DNA of 64,000 nucleotides from Collimonas fungivorans Ter331 (GTDB lineage: Bacteria; Pseudomonadota; Gammaproteobacteria; Burkholderiales; Burkholderiaceae_D), in assembly GCF_000221045.1 (NCBI RefSeq), contig NC_015856.1, positions 4,697,424 through 4,761,423 on the forward strand, written 5' to 3'. Shown here piece after piece: positions 55,351 to 64,000 of this stretch (position 1 is its first letter; each line of letters starts with the position of its first letter). The notes under the pieces were generated by a model. The model was not told where the DNA came from. It ran no database searches and saw only the letters and a program-made list of their open reading frames with translations. The position numbers were made by a program, and so were the translations under genes.

Positions 55351-56633
55351 TACTTGCGGCTCCCGATCTGCCATACGCCGGTAGCCGGCTTGCTCAGTGT
55401 TAATTGGTTACTTTCCAGCGCGCCCTTGACCTGGGCTTCGGCCGCATCCGCATCGGCTGCATTTTTCAAGCGCACCAGGAGATGATGGTCGCGATACTCG
55501 ACGCTGCTGATCGCCGCGATGTCCGCGCTTTGCGGCGATCCGGCCCAGGCTGCGCCGAATATCGAGGCCAGGGCAAGAAAATCGTCGGCTGCAAGCTGGC
55601 CGCCATCGCGCTGCGCGGCGGCGATCTTTTGCCTGGTCTGGGCGATCGGATCGACGATCACGGTTTCTTTCGGATAAGCCGCACGGTAGCTCTGCATCAT
55701 GCCGGTACGCAGGCCGGCGGCTTCGCGCCGCATGCGCAGCCAGTCGTAATTCAGGCTGACGATATTCACCAGCAGCACGGCTGCCGCCAATCCCAGCGGC
55801 CAGCGCCAGCGGCGCCAGCTGAACTCGGTGCCGGCGGCGCTGGCGGTCAGGCCGCTCATCAAATCGATACCGCTGCGTGCCAGCTCCTGGACGCCTGCTA
55901 TCCAGTGCGACCAGTCGTCAGGCTGCACCGTGATATGCGACTGATCGAATTCCTGGTACTGCGCCAGGCTCGATTGCGGTACATACAAGGTAACGGGATG
56001 CTGCGGCGAGATCGCCATCATGCTTTCCAGCACATCCTGCGCCACCGATTGTCCCGAAGCCGGCGACATGGACCAGCCCAGGCCTTGTTCTGCCGACATG
56101 CGCAGGGCGACGTCGATATCGCCGCCGTGGTCGGTAACGGCGGCGACCGCCGTATCCGGATCGCGCAGGGGCAGGCACAGCTGCGCCGGCCATGCTTGCA
56201 GGTTATGCGCGCCCAGCGCCAGCAAGGTCTTGACCAGCAGTTCCAGCCAGTCCCTTTGCACCACGGCGATCAGGCGCAAATTATCGGCGGCGCGGCCGGC
56301 AACGCTGCTGCGCTTGCGGCCGGCGACGATCACGCAATCAAAGGGATCAACCAGAAGTTGTTCTTCCACCAGGTTCGGCAGCGCCATTTTCAGCTTGGCG
56401 TCGGATAGCGGCGGCACCTGCAGTTGCAGCAGGTTGACGTCGGCCGCGGCCAGCAGCAGCACCACGCGGGTGGCGCCCGCGATCACCTCAGCCAGGCCGG
56501 ACAGCTGCTCGGCGCCCTGGCGTTCGATGCGGCCGCTGTCGGCCGCCAGCGCATAGCGGCAATCGGGCATGGCTACCGCCGCCGCGCTGTCGAGCGTGGC
56601 TTTGGCGGGCAAGCGGATATATAAGGTACTCAA
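55350..56633 (-). CDS. gspL: Type II secretion protein L
   Basis: A 427-aa bitopic protein. An actin-like cytoplasmic domain (residues 1-240; LQVPPLSDAKLKMALPNLVEEQLL) that docks GspE, one membrane helix (WPLGLAAAVLLVNIVSLNYDW, about 267-287) and a periplasmic ferredoxin-like domain. Starts at TTG 56633, with GGAAG seven bases before; no in-frame ATG fits the N-terminus. Lies 14 bp after gspK. Confidence 0.9.
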   Translation of the reverse strand: MSTLYIRLPAKATLDSAAAVAMPDCRYALAADSGRIERQGAEQLSGLAEVIAGATRVVLLLAAADVNLLQLQVPPLSDAKLKMALPNLVEEQLLVDPFDCVIVAGRKRSSVAGRAADNLRLIAVVQRDWLELLVKTLLALGAHNLQAWPAQLCLPLRDPDTAVAAVTDHGGDIDVALRMSAEQGLGWSMSPASGQSVAQDVLESMMAISPQHPVTLYVPQSSLAQYQEFDQSHITVQPDDWSHWIAGVQELARSGIDLMSGLTASAAGTEFSWRRWRWPLGLAAAVLLVNIVSLNYDWLRMRREAAGLRTGMMQSYRAAYPKETVIVDPIAQTRQKIAAAQRDGGQLAADDFLALASIFGAAWAGSPQSADIAAISSVEYRDHHLLVRLKNAADADAAEAQVKGALESNQLTLSKPATGVWQIGSRK

Positions 56634-56647
56634 AACGCATCTTCCAT

Positions 56648-57631
56648 TTATTGTTCTCTAATCCACACTATGTTGCTGCCGGCTCGGTTATTGGTCGGAC
56701 GCTGTATCAAGGATACGGTATTGAGACCCGCCCGCCCCATTCGAATCTTGCCGTACACCAAAAAAAAGTTGCTGGAGACCGCTATATTGGCGCTCGGCGA
56801 AAAGGGTTTCCCGAACAGATTCGACATTTGCGACGACAAATTCGTCGTATCGAGAAACGGCGCGGCACGGCGGGCGGCTACCAGCGTATTCGCCTCCGAC
56901 AGCGACAAATCGGCGAAACGGGCCGCCAGCACCTCCGCCGGCGCGGTATTCGCATTGATCGGCATGGTAGCGCCGGCCAGAGGCAGCACTACAACAAAGT
57001 CTTGCAATTGCTTCACCATGGCCGGGGTATAACCAGGCACCGCCAGCAGGTCGTCCACCTGCAGCAAGGGCAAGGCGCTGCTGTCCGACTTGGCCGCGGT
57101 CTGCTGCCCTGCAGGGTTGGTGATCGGCTGGCTTTTGGCGATGGCCTGCGCAGTGGCGGTAGCCAGCGTGGTCGGCAGGTGCAGGTAACCCAGCAGGCGC
57201 TTGTACACCGCCACCTCGTCGGCGACCGGGTTGCCGTTCTGGCTCAGGTTGTTCAGGTTGTAACGCGACTGCGCATCGATGATGCTGCCGGAGAGGACGG
57301 CGTCGCCCGCGTCACCGGCCGACTGGCCGTCTTCCACATATTGATCGAGACGGGTATCGGCCAGGGGCGCGGCCCACGGCTGGCCCAGATGGTCGTAGTT
57401 GAACTGGCGCCCGCTGGCGCGCAAGATCATGCTGGCCCAGTCCAGGGCGCCGCGCATGATCCAGTCTTTCTGCAGCTGCAGGCGCTGGTTCTCGATCGAG
57501 CGCACCTGCACCTGCTGCTGCCAGAACAAGCTGGCGACGATGGTCACCGCCAGCGTCGTCAGCAGCAAGGCGGTCACCACCGCGACGCCGCGCTGTGCGT
57601 ATAACCTGAGCGACGGCGGCCTCCTGCTCAT
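56648..57631 (-). CDS. gspK: Type II secretion minor pseudopilin K
   Basis: A 327-aa large minor pseudopilin of the pilus tip. The N-terminal leader ends at RG|VAVVTALLLTTLAVTIVASL, then the conserved QVRSIENQRLQLQKDWIMRGALDWA and a large globular domain with a helix-hairpin-helix-like part (PINANTAPAEVLAARF). The ATG overlaps the gspJ stop (ATGA). Confidence 0.93.
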   Translation of the reverse strand: MSRRPPSLRLYAQRGVAVVTALLLTTLAVTIVASLFWQQQVQVRSIENQRLQLQKDWIMRGALDWASMILRASGRQFNYDHLGQPWAAPLADTRLDQYVEDGQSAGDAGDAVLSGSIIDAQSRYNLNNLSQNGNPVADEVAVYKRLLGYLHLPTTLATATAQAIAKSQPITNPAGQQTAAKSDSSALPLLQVDDLLAVPGYTPAMVKQLQDFVVVLPLAGATMPINANTAPAEVLAARFADLSLSEANTLVAARRAAPFLDTTNLSSQMSNLFGKPFSPSANIAVSSNFFLVYGKIRMGRAGLNTVSLIQRPTNNRAGSNIVWIREQ

Positions 57632-58311
57632 GACGCCCCCAGCAGGAAGGTCTTGGCCATGGTGCTGCTGCTGTCACCGTTGCTGTGGCCGCGCAGCTGC
57701 AAGGCGACCTGCAGGCCGGTCCAGCGGTTGGCGTTGAGGTTGGCGCTATCCTGGCTGCCGGTGCCGGCGGCAGCGGCAGATGGACGCCAGCCCTGGCCGT
57801 CGCTGCCCCACAGTTGCATCTGCATGTCGGCGATATCGGACTGCAGCAGCACGGCCTGGCCGTTGTTGCCAGTATCGCCGGCATCGTTGAGGGCGCTCTG
57901 CCACATGGTGTCGAGCAGGTTCAGGTCGCGCGTGGGCGCCGATTCCTGGCGTGTCAGGCGGCCGTCGCGCAAGCGGTAGCCGATGACCTGGACGCGGGTC
58001 GGCTGCTGGTCGGCAAACACCAGCCGCACCATCAGCAAGCGCCCCGGCTGCGCCAGCAAGGTCGGCCGCGCCGACATCAGGCTGAGCGGCGCGATCTGGG
58101 CGCAATCGCTTTGCAGCTGGGCAAAGGTCAGCTGCATGCCGCGCGTCTGTTCCATTTCGGTGGTCAGTGAAACCCGCGACCGCACGATGCCGTCCAGTCC
58201 GCGCCAGCCGAGTATCGCCACCATCGCCAGTATGGTGATGGCAATAATCATTTCGACCAGGGTGAAACCGGACGAGCCGCTTCTGCTGCGAACTTTGCTG
58301 CTAACGCGCAT
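57628..58311 (-). CDS. gspJ: Type II secretion minor pseudopilin J
   Basis: A 227-aa minor pseudopilin with prepilin cleavage site SG|FTLVEMIIAITILAMVAILG near residue 14. It has conserved FAQLQSDCAQIAP and TRDLNLLDTM. The ATG lies 11 bp inside the end of gspI, giving MRVSSKVRSRSGSSG before the cleavage site; the longer open frame upstream antedates the leader and is rejected. Confidence 0.93.
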   Translation of the reverse strand: MRVSSKVRSRSGSSGFTLVEMIIAITILAMVAILGWRGLDGIVRSRVSLTTEMEQTRGMQLTFAQLQSDCAQIAPLSLMSARPTLLAQPGRLLMVRLVFADQQPTRVQVIGYRLRDGRLTRQESAPTRDLNLLDTMWQSALNDAGDTGNNGQAVLLQSDIADMQMQLWGSDGQGWRPSAAAAGTGSQDSANLNANRWTGLQVALQLRGHSNGDSSSTMAKTFLLGAS

Positions 58312-58693
58312 TCGGCACCACCTGCGACAGGCTAATGATGCGCCGGTCCGAACTGCCGTTGGCGAATACTGCGACCTCGACCCGGCGGAAATACGGGTTC
58401 GGCGTGCCGGATACCTTTTCTTCGCAATGCAGCGGCAAATCGCCTTGCGGACAATCGAAGGAACGGTTGCCGATGGAAGGCCACTCATGGCCGAGACGGA
58501 TCTGGGTCAGCCGGTTTTCCGCCGACCAGTTGGCCATCATGGCGGCGCGCAAGCCGCTGCTGTTCTGCGTCAGGCTGCCGACCGCCCGCAGGCTGGCGCC
58601 GAGCGAAGTGCCGACGATGACCAGCGCCACCAGCACTTCCAGCAAGGTAAAACCTGCATCATGGCGATGGGGAAGCGGCTTCGGTGTAAACAT
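58301..58693 (-). CDS. gspI: Type II secretion minor pseudopilin I
   Basis: A 130-aa minor pseudopilin with cleavage site AG|FTLLEVLVALVIVGTSLGAS near residue 14 and conserved NWSAENRLTQIRLG. Adjacent to gspH with no gap and overlapping gspJ by 11 bp. Confidence 0.94.
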   Translation of the reverse strand: MFTPKPLPHRHDAGFTLLEVLVALVIVGTSLGASLRAVGSLTQNSSGLRAAMMANWSAENRLTQIRLGHEWPSIGNRSFDCPQGDLPLHCEEKVSGTPNPYFRRVEVAVFANGSSDRRIISLSQVVPNAR

Positions 58694-59200
58694 TTATTCG
58701 ACCGCAAAATGGCCGACGCCGTCGGCGCGGATGACAACGCTGCTGTCGCCGCTGGCCATGGTCAGCGCGAACGGCTTGTCGACCGGCTCGCGGCCGAAGA
58801 TGATGCGCAGCGTGTCCGGCGCGGATGCTTCGGTCGGCGCCGGATTCATGGAAAGCTGCATGGGCGTGCGCTTGAAATCGCGCTGGCGCAGCATGTCGTC
58901 CTGGGTCAGCGCCTGCCAGCCGTTTTCTTCGCGCACCAGGAAACGATAACTGTTGGCGTCGGCCTCGAAAGCGGTGGGACGGTTGCGCAAGATGGCTTCT
59001 TCGCGCGTCAATTGCAGCAGCAAGGCAATGCGCTGGGCATCGTTCTGCATCACCTGGCGGTCGCTGCGGAAAGCGTTAAGCGAGACCGCGCCCAGCGTGA
59101 TGCCGGCAATCACCACCACCACCAGCAGCTCCAGCAGGGTAAACCCCTGGATCCGGCCGGCTCTGATCTGGCGCAGATTGCGATGCGCCATTGCAAACAT
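58694..59200 (-). CDS. gspH: Type II secretion minor pseudopilin H
   Basis: A 168-aa minor pseudopilin with cleavage site QG|FTLLELLVVVVIAGITLGAV near residue 19. I start at ATG 59200, which overlaps the gspG stop as TAATG and follows GGGAT; a GTG four codons upstream is possible. The body has DAQRIALLLQLTREEAILRN. Confidence 0.92.
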   Translation of the reverse strand: MFAMAHRNLRQIRAGRIQGFTLLELLVVVVIAGITLGAVSLNAFRSDRQVMQNDAQRIALLLQLTREEAILRNRPTAFEADANSYRFLVREENGWQALTQDDMLRQRDFKRTPMQLSMNPAPTEASAPDTLRIIFGREPVDKPFALTMASGDSSVVIRADGVGHFAVE

Positions 59201-59661
59201 TACAGATCCCACGAGCCGATGTCGGCGTCATTGCCTTCACCGCCCGGCTGGCCGTCGGCGCCGTAGGAGAATATGTCCACTTCGCCCTTGATGCCTGGCG
59301 ACAGGTATTGGTAAGGCGTGCCCCAGGGATCTTTAGGCAGCTTGTCGATATAGCCGCCGCTCTTCCAGCCGTTGGCGGCGGGACCGTTGGTGGGCTTGGC
59401 GACCAGCGCCTGCAAGCCTTGTTCGGTGGTCGGGTAGCGCTGGTTGTCCAGCTTGTACAGCTTGAGCGCCTGCATCAAGGTGCCGATGTCCTGGCGCGCC
59501 GCCTGGATCCGCGCATCGTCGGTGCGGCCCATCAGCTTAGGTACCACCAATGCCGCCAGGATCCCCATGATCACCACCACCACCATGATTTCAATCAGCG
59601 TGAATCCGCGCTGCATGAGCGTAGGGCGACGTCGAACGACAGGGAACATTGTGCTATGCAT
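59200..59661 (-). CDS. gspG: Type II secretion major pseudopilin G
   Basis: A 153-aa major pseudopilin. Cleavage site RG|FTLIEIMVVVVIMGILAALVVPK near residue 19, followed by QDIGTLMQALKLYKLDNQRYPTTEQGL, LPKDPWGTPYQYLSPG and FSYGADGQPGGEG, the calcium-binding loop. First gene of the operon (G-H-I-J-K-L-M-N-D-E-F-C), with AAGGAA just before the ATG. The prepilin peptidase gspO is not in this cluster, so processing relies on a peptidase elsewhere. Confidence 0.96.
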   Translation of the reverse strand: MHSTMFPVVRRRPTLMQRGFTLIEIMVVVVIMGILAALVVPKLMGRTDDARIQAARQDIGTLMQALKLYKLDNQRYPTTEQGLQALVAKPTNGPAANGWKSGGYIDKLPKDPWGTPYQYLSPGIKGEVDIFSYGADGQPGGEGNDADIGSWDL

Positions 59662-59861
59662 TTCTTTCCTTATCAAAAAGGCCATGGACATGTTTGGAAA
59701 GGGCGATTATATGCCGCAATCGTTGCAAACAAGCATGAGAGATACACTTAATTCTACCCAGTGTATCTATCCAGGTTTTGTCACTGATTTGACACAAAGA
59801 AATGATACTACTTCAAACATGCGCGACCACATTGCATCGCCATGCCCAATCCGTAAAAATA

Positions 59862-60896
59862 TTACGCGGACTCTTCGCGCGGATTGCGCGACAGCAGCAG
59901 CTCCATTACCGACTGCAGCGAATCGCCGTCGAATAAAACGCCGGCCACCGCATTGCTGATCGGCATATCGACCCCGCACTCCTGCGCCAGCGCGCGCACC
60001 GCGGCGGCGCAACGCACGCCCTCGGCGACATGGCCGAGTTCGGTGACGATCGAAGCCAGCGGCTTGCCTTGCGCCAGGCCCAGGCCGACCCGCCGATTGC
60101 GCGACAGGTCGCCGGTGCAGGTCAGGATCAGGTCGCCGACCCCCGACAAGCCCATGAAGGTTTCGCTGCGGCCGCCGAGCGCAATGCCGAGCCGGGTGAT
60201 TTCCGCCAGGCCGCGGGTGATCAGGGCGGCCCGCGCATTCAGGCCGAGTCCGAGGCCATCGGCCACGCCGGTGGCGATTGCCAGGATATTCTTCACCGCG
60301 CCGCCGACTTCGACGCCGACCAGGTCGTCGGTTGAATAGACGCGGATATTGCCGCCGTGGACCGCCGCCACCACCTGTTCGCACAGTCCCGCATGGACGC
60401 TGGCGACCGACAAGGCGCACGGCAGGCCGCGCGCGACTTCCTGAGCAAAAGACGGCCCCGACAGCGCTGCGGCTGGAATCGCGTCGCCCAGCACCTGACG
60501 CACGATCTGGTGCGGCAGCAGGCGTGTGTTTTCTTCAAAACCCTTGCACAGCCAGACGATATTCGGGATAGGGAAAGCTTGCAGCTGCTGCGCCAGTTCG
60601 CGCAGACCGGAGACGGACGAAGCAACGATCAGCAGTGCTTCGCTCTGCGTCGCTGGCGCAGCCGTCGTCGCACCTGCAGCCGTAGTCACATGTGCAAGCG
60701 CTTCGGAAAAATCGGCGCTGAGGGACAGCGTTTCCGGCAAGGCAAAACCGGGCAGGTAAGCAGCGTTTTCGCGTTGTGCGGCGGCCGCCGCCATGGTGTC
60801 CGGATTGCGCCCCCACAGCAGCACATTGTGGCGCTGCGCCAAGGCGATCGCCAGCGCGGTGCCCCAGGCGCCGGCGCCGAGTACAGTGATGTTCAT
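59862..60896 (-). CDS. gpsA: Glycerol-3-phosphate dehydrogenase [NAD(P)+]
   Basis: A 344-aa enzyme making sn-glycerol 3-phosphate from dihydroxyacetone phosphate for phospholipids. Nucleotide loop [17 protein letters not shown] at residues 5-21; KGFEENT; catalytic Lys in [26 protein letters not shown] short Ala-rich insertion (about residues 78-92) is unusual. I start at the ATG giving MNITVLGAG; a GTG 27 bp upstream is in frame. Confidence 0.95.
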   Translation of the reverse strand: MNITVLGAGAWGTALAIALAQRHNVLLWGRNPDTMAAAAAQRENAAYLPGFALPETLSLSADFSEALAHVTTAAGATTAAPATQSEALLIVASSVSGLRELAQQLQAFPIPNIVWLCKGFEENTRLLPHQIVRQVLGDAIPAAALSGPSFAQEVARGLPCALSVASVHAGLCEQVVAAVHGGNIRVYSTDDLVGVEVGGAVKNILAIATGVADGLGLGLNARAALITRGLAEITRLGIALGGRSETFMGLSGVGDLILTCTGDLSRNRRVGLGLAQGKPLASIVTELGHVAEGVRCAAAVRALAQECGVDMPISNAVAGVLFDGDSLQSVMELLLSRNPREESA

Positions 60897-60967
60897 GGAA
60901 GGGATGGTGGGTTCAGGAGACACGGGCGGCCATCAAACGTGTAAAACAAAAATAGGCGGGGCAAAGG

Positions 60968-61426
60968 TCAATCGCCCCAGACCTCGGTCGCCTTGACATA
61001 TCCGGCCTGGCCGTCGCGATGGCGCACCTTGGCCCAGCCGGACGCTACCGGGTCAACCAGTTCCAGGAGCACGCCCTTGTCGGCGGTAAACACGACAGCC
61101 GCGGCATCGTCGGGATTGGCCCGGATCTTGGCGTTGGCGATACTGACCTGCAGGTTGCGCTTGGCGACCAGTCCCTTGGACTGCAGCCACGACAAATCGC
61201 CGCTGGCGTCGCGCACCTTGGTCCACTCGCCATAGGTCAGCACTACTTCGACCGGCATGCCGCGCGGCGCGACCGCTACCCGCCGGCCTTTTTCGGATGG
61301 CGCATCGTACAACACCACCGGCGCCGCACCGACCGTCTTGAAGTCGAGCGCATGGGCAGAACCGGCAACGCCAAGCAAGCTGGCCGACAACAAAGCGGTG
61401 GAACCGGCTATGCGTGCAAAATTCAT
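60968..61426 (-). CDS. Exported SH3-domain protein
   Basis: A 152-aa protein with a signal peptide (residues 1-26, ending SAHA) and two bacterial SH3-like repeats: VGAAPVVLYDAPSEKGRRVAVAPRGMPVEVV and the later NAKIRANPDDAAAVVFTADKGVLLELVD ... WAKVRHRDGQAGYVKATEVWGD. Such domains often bind peptidoglycan or envelope proteins; the role here is unknown. GGAGAG precedes the ATG. It lies between secB and gpsA on one strand, a neighbourhood common in betaproteobacteria. Confidence 0.78.
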   Translation of the reverse strand: MNFARIAGSTALLSASLLGVAGSAHALDFKTVGAAPVVLYDAPSEKGRRVAVAPRGMPVEVVLTYGEWTKVRDASGDLSWLQSKGLVAKRNLQVSIANAKIRANPDDAAAVVFTADKGVLLELVDPVASGWAKVRHRDGQAGYVKATEVWGD

Positions 61427-61545
61427 CTATTGCTCTCCAGTTGCGGTAAAACTTCCAGGGCGGACAACTGTATCCCTGCCTGGCGCCGTCGGTCCGGCGC
61501 CAGGCGAGGCAAAACTGCGCGCTCCGCCCTGCTTGCTATGCAAAA

Positions 61546-62052
61546 TCAGTTGATCGCCGAAGTACCGTCAACCGCAATGCTGTCGCCGCTGCCTTTTTGC
61601 TGCTGTTCGGCCAGCGCTTGCAGGCGTTGTTGATAGAACACTTCAAAATTGATTTCGGCCAGGTGGATAGGCGGGAAACCGGCGCGCGTGATAGCGTCCG
61701 CCAGGTTGGCGCGCAGATAAGGATAGACGATGTTCGGGCAGCCGATGCCGAGCAGCGGGTCCAGCTGTTCGGTCGGGATATTGCGCAGCTCGAAAATGCC
61801 GGCTTGCTTGCCTTCGACCAGGAACGCTACCTTGTCTTTCACCTTGGCGGTGACGGTCACCGTGACAGTCGACTCGAAAATGCCTTCGGCCAGCGCTTCA
61901 GCGCCGACATCCACCGCTACTTCGATTTGCGGAGCTTCCTGCTCGAGGAAAATGGCCGGCGAATTCGGTTGTTCAAGCGACAAATCTTTCAGGTAAACGC
62001 GTTGAATCTGGAACACCGGTTGTTGTTCAGCTTGTTGGTTCTCTTCAGCCAT
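61546..62052 (-). CDS. secB: Protein-export chaperone SecB
   Basis: A 168-aa cytoplasmic tetrameric chaperone keeping preproteins unfolded for SecA. Signatures: [19 protein letters not shown], the acidic face [10 protein letters not shown]-like strand, and [37 protein letters not shown] near residues 102-140. It follows grxC and the rhodanese gene, the usual rhodanese-grxC-secB-gpsA order. Confidence 0.97.
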   Translation of the reverse strand: MAEENQQAEQQPVFQIQRVYLKDLSLEQPNSPAIFLEQEAPQIEVAVDVGAEALAEGIFESTVTVTVTAKVKDKVAFLVEGKQAGIFELRNIPTEQLDPLLGIGCPNIVYPYLRANLADAITRAGFPPIHLAEINFEVFYQQRLQALAEQQQKGSGDSIAVDGTSAIN

Positions 62053-62080
62053 GACACTCTTTCAGTTAACATTTAAATTA

Positions 62081-62113
62081 GCCGGGCAGCAGACAAGCTG
62101 CCTGGCGGGTTTT
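62081..62113. terminator. Hairpin with T-run between grxC and secB
   Basis: GCCGGGCAGC and GCTGCCTGGC pair around AGACAA, followed on the plus strand by GGGTTTTT. The T-run faces the plus direction although both neighbours are on the minus strand, where it forms the secB leader. A role is unclear. Confidence 0.4.
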
Positions 62114-62186
62114 TGGCGCGATCAGCGGCACAATCTGCAACAATACCTGAATCGCGGGGCCAATTGACGAAATTAGTTGCCCGAAA

Positions 62187-62450
62187 TCAGGCACTTTGCA
62201 GCAAGGGCTCCAGCTTGCCATCGCGATCCAGCGCATGCAAGTCGTCAAAGCCGCCGACATGGGTCGCGCCGATATAAATTTGCGGCACGGTGCGGCGGCC
62301 GGTCTTTTGCATCATCGTGTCGCGCTGCGCCGGATCGAGGTCGATCCGGATCTTTTCGATATCCTCCACGCCTTTCGCCTTCAGCAATTGTTCGGCGCGG
62401 ATGCAATATGGGCACACAGCAGTGCTATACATTACTACATGGGCAGTCAT
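62187..62450 (-). CDS. grxC: Glutaredoxin 3
   Basis: An 87-aa dithiol glutaredoxin. Active site C13-P-Y-C16 (STAVCPYCIRA), cis-Pro motif RRTVPQIYIG and the glutathione-binding GGFDDLHAL. It reduces disulfides with glutathione in the cytoplasm. It is 48 bp downstream of the rhodanese gene on the same strand. Confidence 0.96.
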   Translation of the reverse strand: MTAHVVMYSTAVCPYCIRAEQLLKAKGVEDIEKIRIDLDPAQRDTMMQKTGRRTVPQIYIGATHVGGFDDLHALDRDGKLEPLLQSA

Positions 62451-62498
62451 GGTTGTTCCTTGTGCTGACTGAGCCGGATCCAGGGGATCGCGGCCGTG

Positions 62499-62900
62499 TT
62501 ATTTGACGGTAGGCAGGCCCTGGGTCTGCCAGGCGGCGATGCCGCCTTCCAGGTTATAGGCCTGGGCAAAACCCGCTTGCCCCAGCTGGGCGACAGCCTT
62601 GGTAGCCTGGTTGCCAGTCTGGCATACCACCAACACGTTCTTTGCTTTAAACTTCTCCAGTTCGACCATGCGCTGCGGCAAGTCTTTCAAGGGGATATTC
62701 TTGGCGTCGATCAGGTGGGCGGCGGCGAAAGCATCGCTGTCGCGTACATCGAGCACCAGTGTCTTGCCTTGGTTAATCAGCTGGGTAGCCTGTAAAGTCG
62801 ACACCCGGTTACCGCGTTTTTGCAACAAGGGCAGCAGCAGTGCGCCGCCCGACAAAATTGCTACTGCGAACAGAAAAATGTTATCAATCAAGAATTTCAC
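62499..62900 (-). CDS. Membrane-anchored rhodanese-like protein
   Basis: A 133-aa protein: an N-terminal membrane helix (NIFLFAVAILSGGALLLPLL, residues 7-26) and a rhodanese domain with the active-site loop VVCQTGNQATK (Cys93). It starts at GTG (MKFLIDN). YibN-type proteins of this layout lie upstream of grxC-secB in many proteobacteria; sulfur transfer is possible but the substrate is unknown. Confidence 0.9.
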   Translation of the reverse strand: MKFLIDNIFLFAVAILSGGALLLPLLQKRGNRVSTLQATQLINQGKTLVLDVRDSDAFAAAHLIDAKNIPLKDLPQRMVELEKFKAKNVLVVCQTGNQATKAVAQLGQAGFAQAYNLEGGIAAWQTQGLPTVK

Positions 62901-63084
62901 GTTGATCCAATGGTATTAGTTAATCCCGCCATTATAAAATAGAAGCTGAAGCGCCATTCAATTCGTATCAGGTCCCGCGAAAAAACCTTTGCGCTTTGCC
63001 TGCCGACTGGTAAATGCGGAGCCTTCGGCTGAATTCCAATGGCAAGCAATAGATTTCTTACTTTTAGTTGACAAACTCACCACC

Positions 63085-63831
63085 ATGTACAAACTCGTAT
63101 TGATGCGCCACGGCGAATCCACCTGGAACCTGGCTAACCGCTTCACCGGCTGGGTCGACGTCGACCTTACCGAAAAAGGCGTGGCTGAAGCTAGGCAGGC
63201 AGGCCAGCTGCTGAAAGAAGCCGGTTTCACTTTCGACCTGGCCTACACCTCGGTACTGAAACGCGCGATCCGCACCCTGTGGGGCACGCTCGACGAGATG
63301 GACCTGATGTGGCTGCCGGTCAGGCATCACTGGCGCCTGAACGAACGCCACTATGGCGCCCTGCAAGGCTTGAACAAGGCGGAAACCGCGGCCAAATACG
63401 GCGACGAACAGGTCATGGTGTGGCGCCGCAGCTATGACACGCCGCCGATGCCGCTGGAACCGGGCGATCCGCGCACTTCCTACGACGATCCGCGCTACGC
63501 CGGCCTGAAACGCGAGGAAATCCCACTGACCGAATGCCTGAAAGATACGGTAGCGCGCGTCTTGCCGTTCTGGAACGATGAAATCGCACCGTCCATCCGC
63601 AGCGGCAAGCGCATCATCATTTCAGCCCATGGCAACAGCCTGCGCGCCCTGATCAAGATGCTGGACGGCATCAGCGACCAGGACATCGTCGGCCTTAACA
63701 TCCCCAACGGCCAGCCATTGGTATACGAACTGGACGCCGACCTGAAACCGATCAAGAGCTATTACCTTGGCGACCAGGCGGCGATAGCAGCGGCGATGAA
63801 CGCCGTCGCCAGCCAGGGGAAAGCGAAATAA
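63085..63831 (+). CDS. gpmA: 2,3-bisphosphoglycerate-dependent phosphoglycerate mutase
   Basis: A 248-aa glycolytic enzyme interconverting 3- and 2-phosphoglycerate. The phospho-histidine is His9 in [11 protein letters not shown]; other signatures are [19 protein letters not shown] and [11 protein letters not shown]. Length is standard. It diverges from the rhodanese gene; 62901-63084 holds both promoters. The next gene appears to overlap its stop codon. Confidence 0.97.
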   Translation: MYKLVLMRHGESTWNLANRFTGWVDVDLTEKGVAEARQAGQLLKEAGFTFDLAYTSVLKRAIRTLWGTLDEMDLMWLPVRHHWRLNERHYGALQGLNKAETAAKYGDEQVMVWRRSYDTPPMPLEPGDPRTSYDDPRYAGLKREEIPLTECLKDTVARVLPFWNDEIAPSIRSGKRIIISAHGNSLRALIKMLDGISDQDIVGLNIPNGQPLVYELDADLKPIKSYYLGDQAAIAAAMNAVASQGKAK

Positions 63832-64000
63832 ATATCTCGCTGGACAAGCTCTTCGGCAGCAGCAAACCCCGTCGCGCCATTGGCCGCCCGCCAGCGGCGC
63901 GGCTATTGGCATTGTTGCTGGCGGCGGCGCTGGCGGCAACCCTGCCCCTGGGCGCCGGCGCCGCTGTCAAAATCACCGAGCGCAGCAAGCAGAAGCAGGC
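63828..64000 (+). CDS. Start of an envC-like murein hydrolase activator gene (partial)
   Basis: A frame open to the window edge reads [20 protein letters not shown], then a hydrophobic signal core ([23 protein letters not shown]) and [10 protein letters not shown], like the start of EnvC/M23 proteins that follow gpmA in many betaproteobacteria. There is no in-frame ATG, GTG or TTG before the signal core. An AGGGG at 63815-63819 is placed 8 nt before ATA 63828, which overlaps the gpmA stop as ATAA. The start may therefore be ATA, or CTG 63840. Identity rests on 57 codons and position. Confidence 0.55.
   Translation, partial: MNISLDKLFGSSKPRRAIGRPPAARLLALLLAAALAATLPLGAGAAVKITERSKQKQ

Overview
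The window is chromosomal DNA of a betaproteobacterium, most likely Burkholderiales, family Oxalobacteraceae (Collimonas/Herbaspirillum-like). I infer this from the 16S gene, GC-rich coding with strong NNC/NNG bias, Omp32-type porins, a PhaM-type polyhydroxyalkanoate granule protein, fused indolepyruvate:ferredoxin oxidoreductase, and an S-adenosylhomocysteine (SAH) riboswitch in front of ahcY-metF. It reads as ordinary core genome. I see no insertion sequence, prophage, integron or CRISPR array.

Layout. 1-2160: the start of an rRNA operon on the minus strand (promoter, boxA, 16S, tRNA-Ile, tRNA-Ala; 23S lies outside). 2.3-11.2 kb: bioC and comF diverging, trmL, a PCu(A)C copper chaperone, rfaE2, a ferritin-like protein, phaM, a periplasmic binding protein and two tandem DUF3108 genes. 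11.2-13.1 kb: queC and an M48 peptidase. 13.1-18.7 kb: an aromatic amino acid block (1211-aa arylpyruvate oxidoreductase, phenylalanine hydroxylase, divergent Lrp-type regulator) with a candidate small RNA in the gap. 18.7-24 kb: GNAT acetyltransferase, cca, GST, slt and 5-formyl-THF cyclo-ligase. 24-29.3 kb: the methyl cycle: ahcY, a small holin-like membrane protein and metF behind a SAH riboswitch, an AI-2E family permease, and metK with its own structured leader.

29.6-38.8 kb: two tandem lipid A acyltransferases and dapF, then a Sel1 repeat gene and two paralogous porins, then DUF484 and xerC. 38.9-44.4 kb: a zinc-homeostasis locus (Fur/Zur regulator, COG0523 GTPase, cysteine-poor DksA with a histone H1-like tail, small membrane protein, ZnuD-like TonB receptor). 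44.8-48.3 kb: a STAS protein and hslVU behind a sigma-32 promoter. 48.4-59.7 kb: a complete type II secretion operon in the order gspG-H-I-J-K-L-M-N-D-E-F-C. 59.9-64 kb: gpsA, an SH3 protein, secB, grxC, a rhodanese, gpmA and the first codons of an envC-like gene.

The observations most worth a second look are non-coding: a plus-strand triple-hairpin element with a C-rich loop in every hairpin and a perfect intrinsic terminator (17038-17150); a metK leader whose hairpin competes with pairing to the ribosome-binding site (29338-29399); and repeated ATGCAAC elements before the zur-like gene. Also notable are 12-bp in-frame tandem repeats (one duplicating a stop codon, one at the Slt N-terminus) and an apparent ATA start codon for the envC-like gene.
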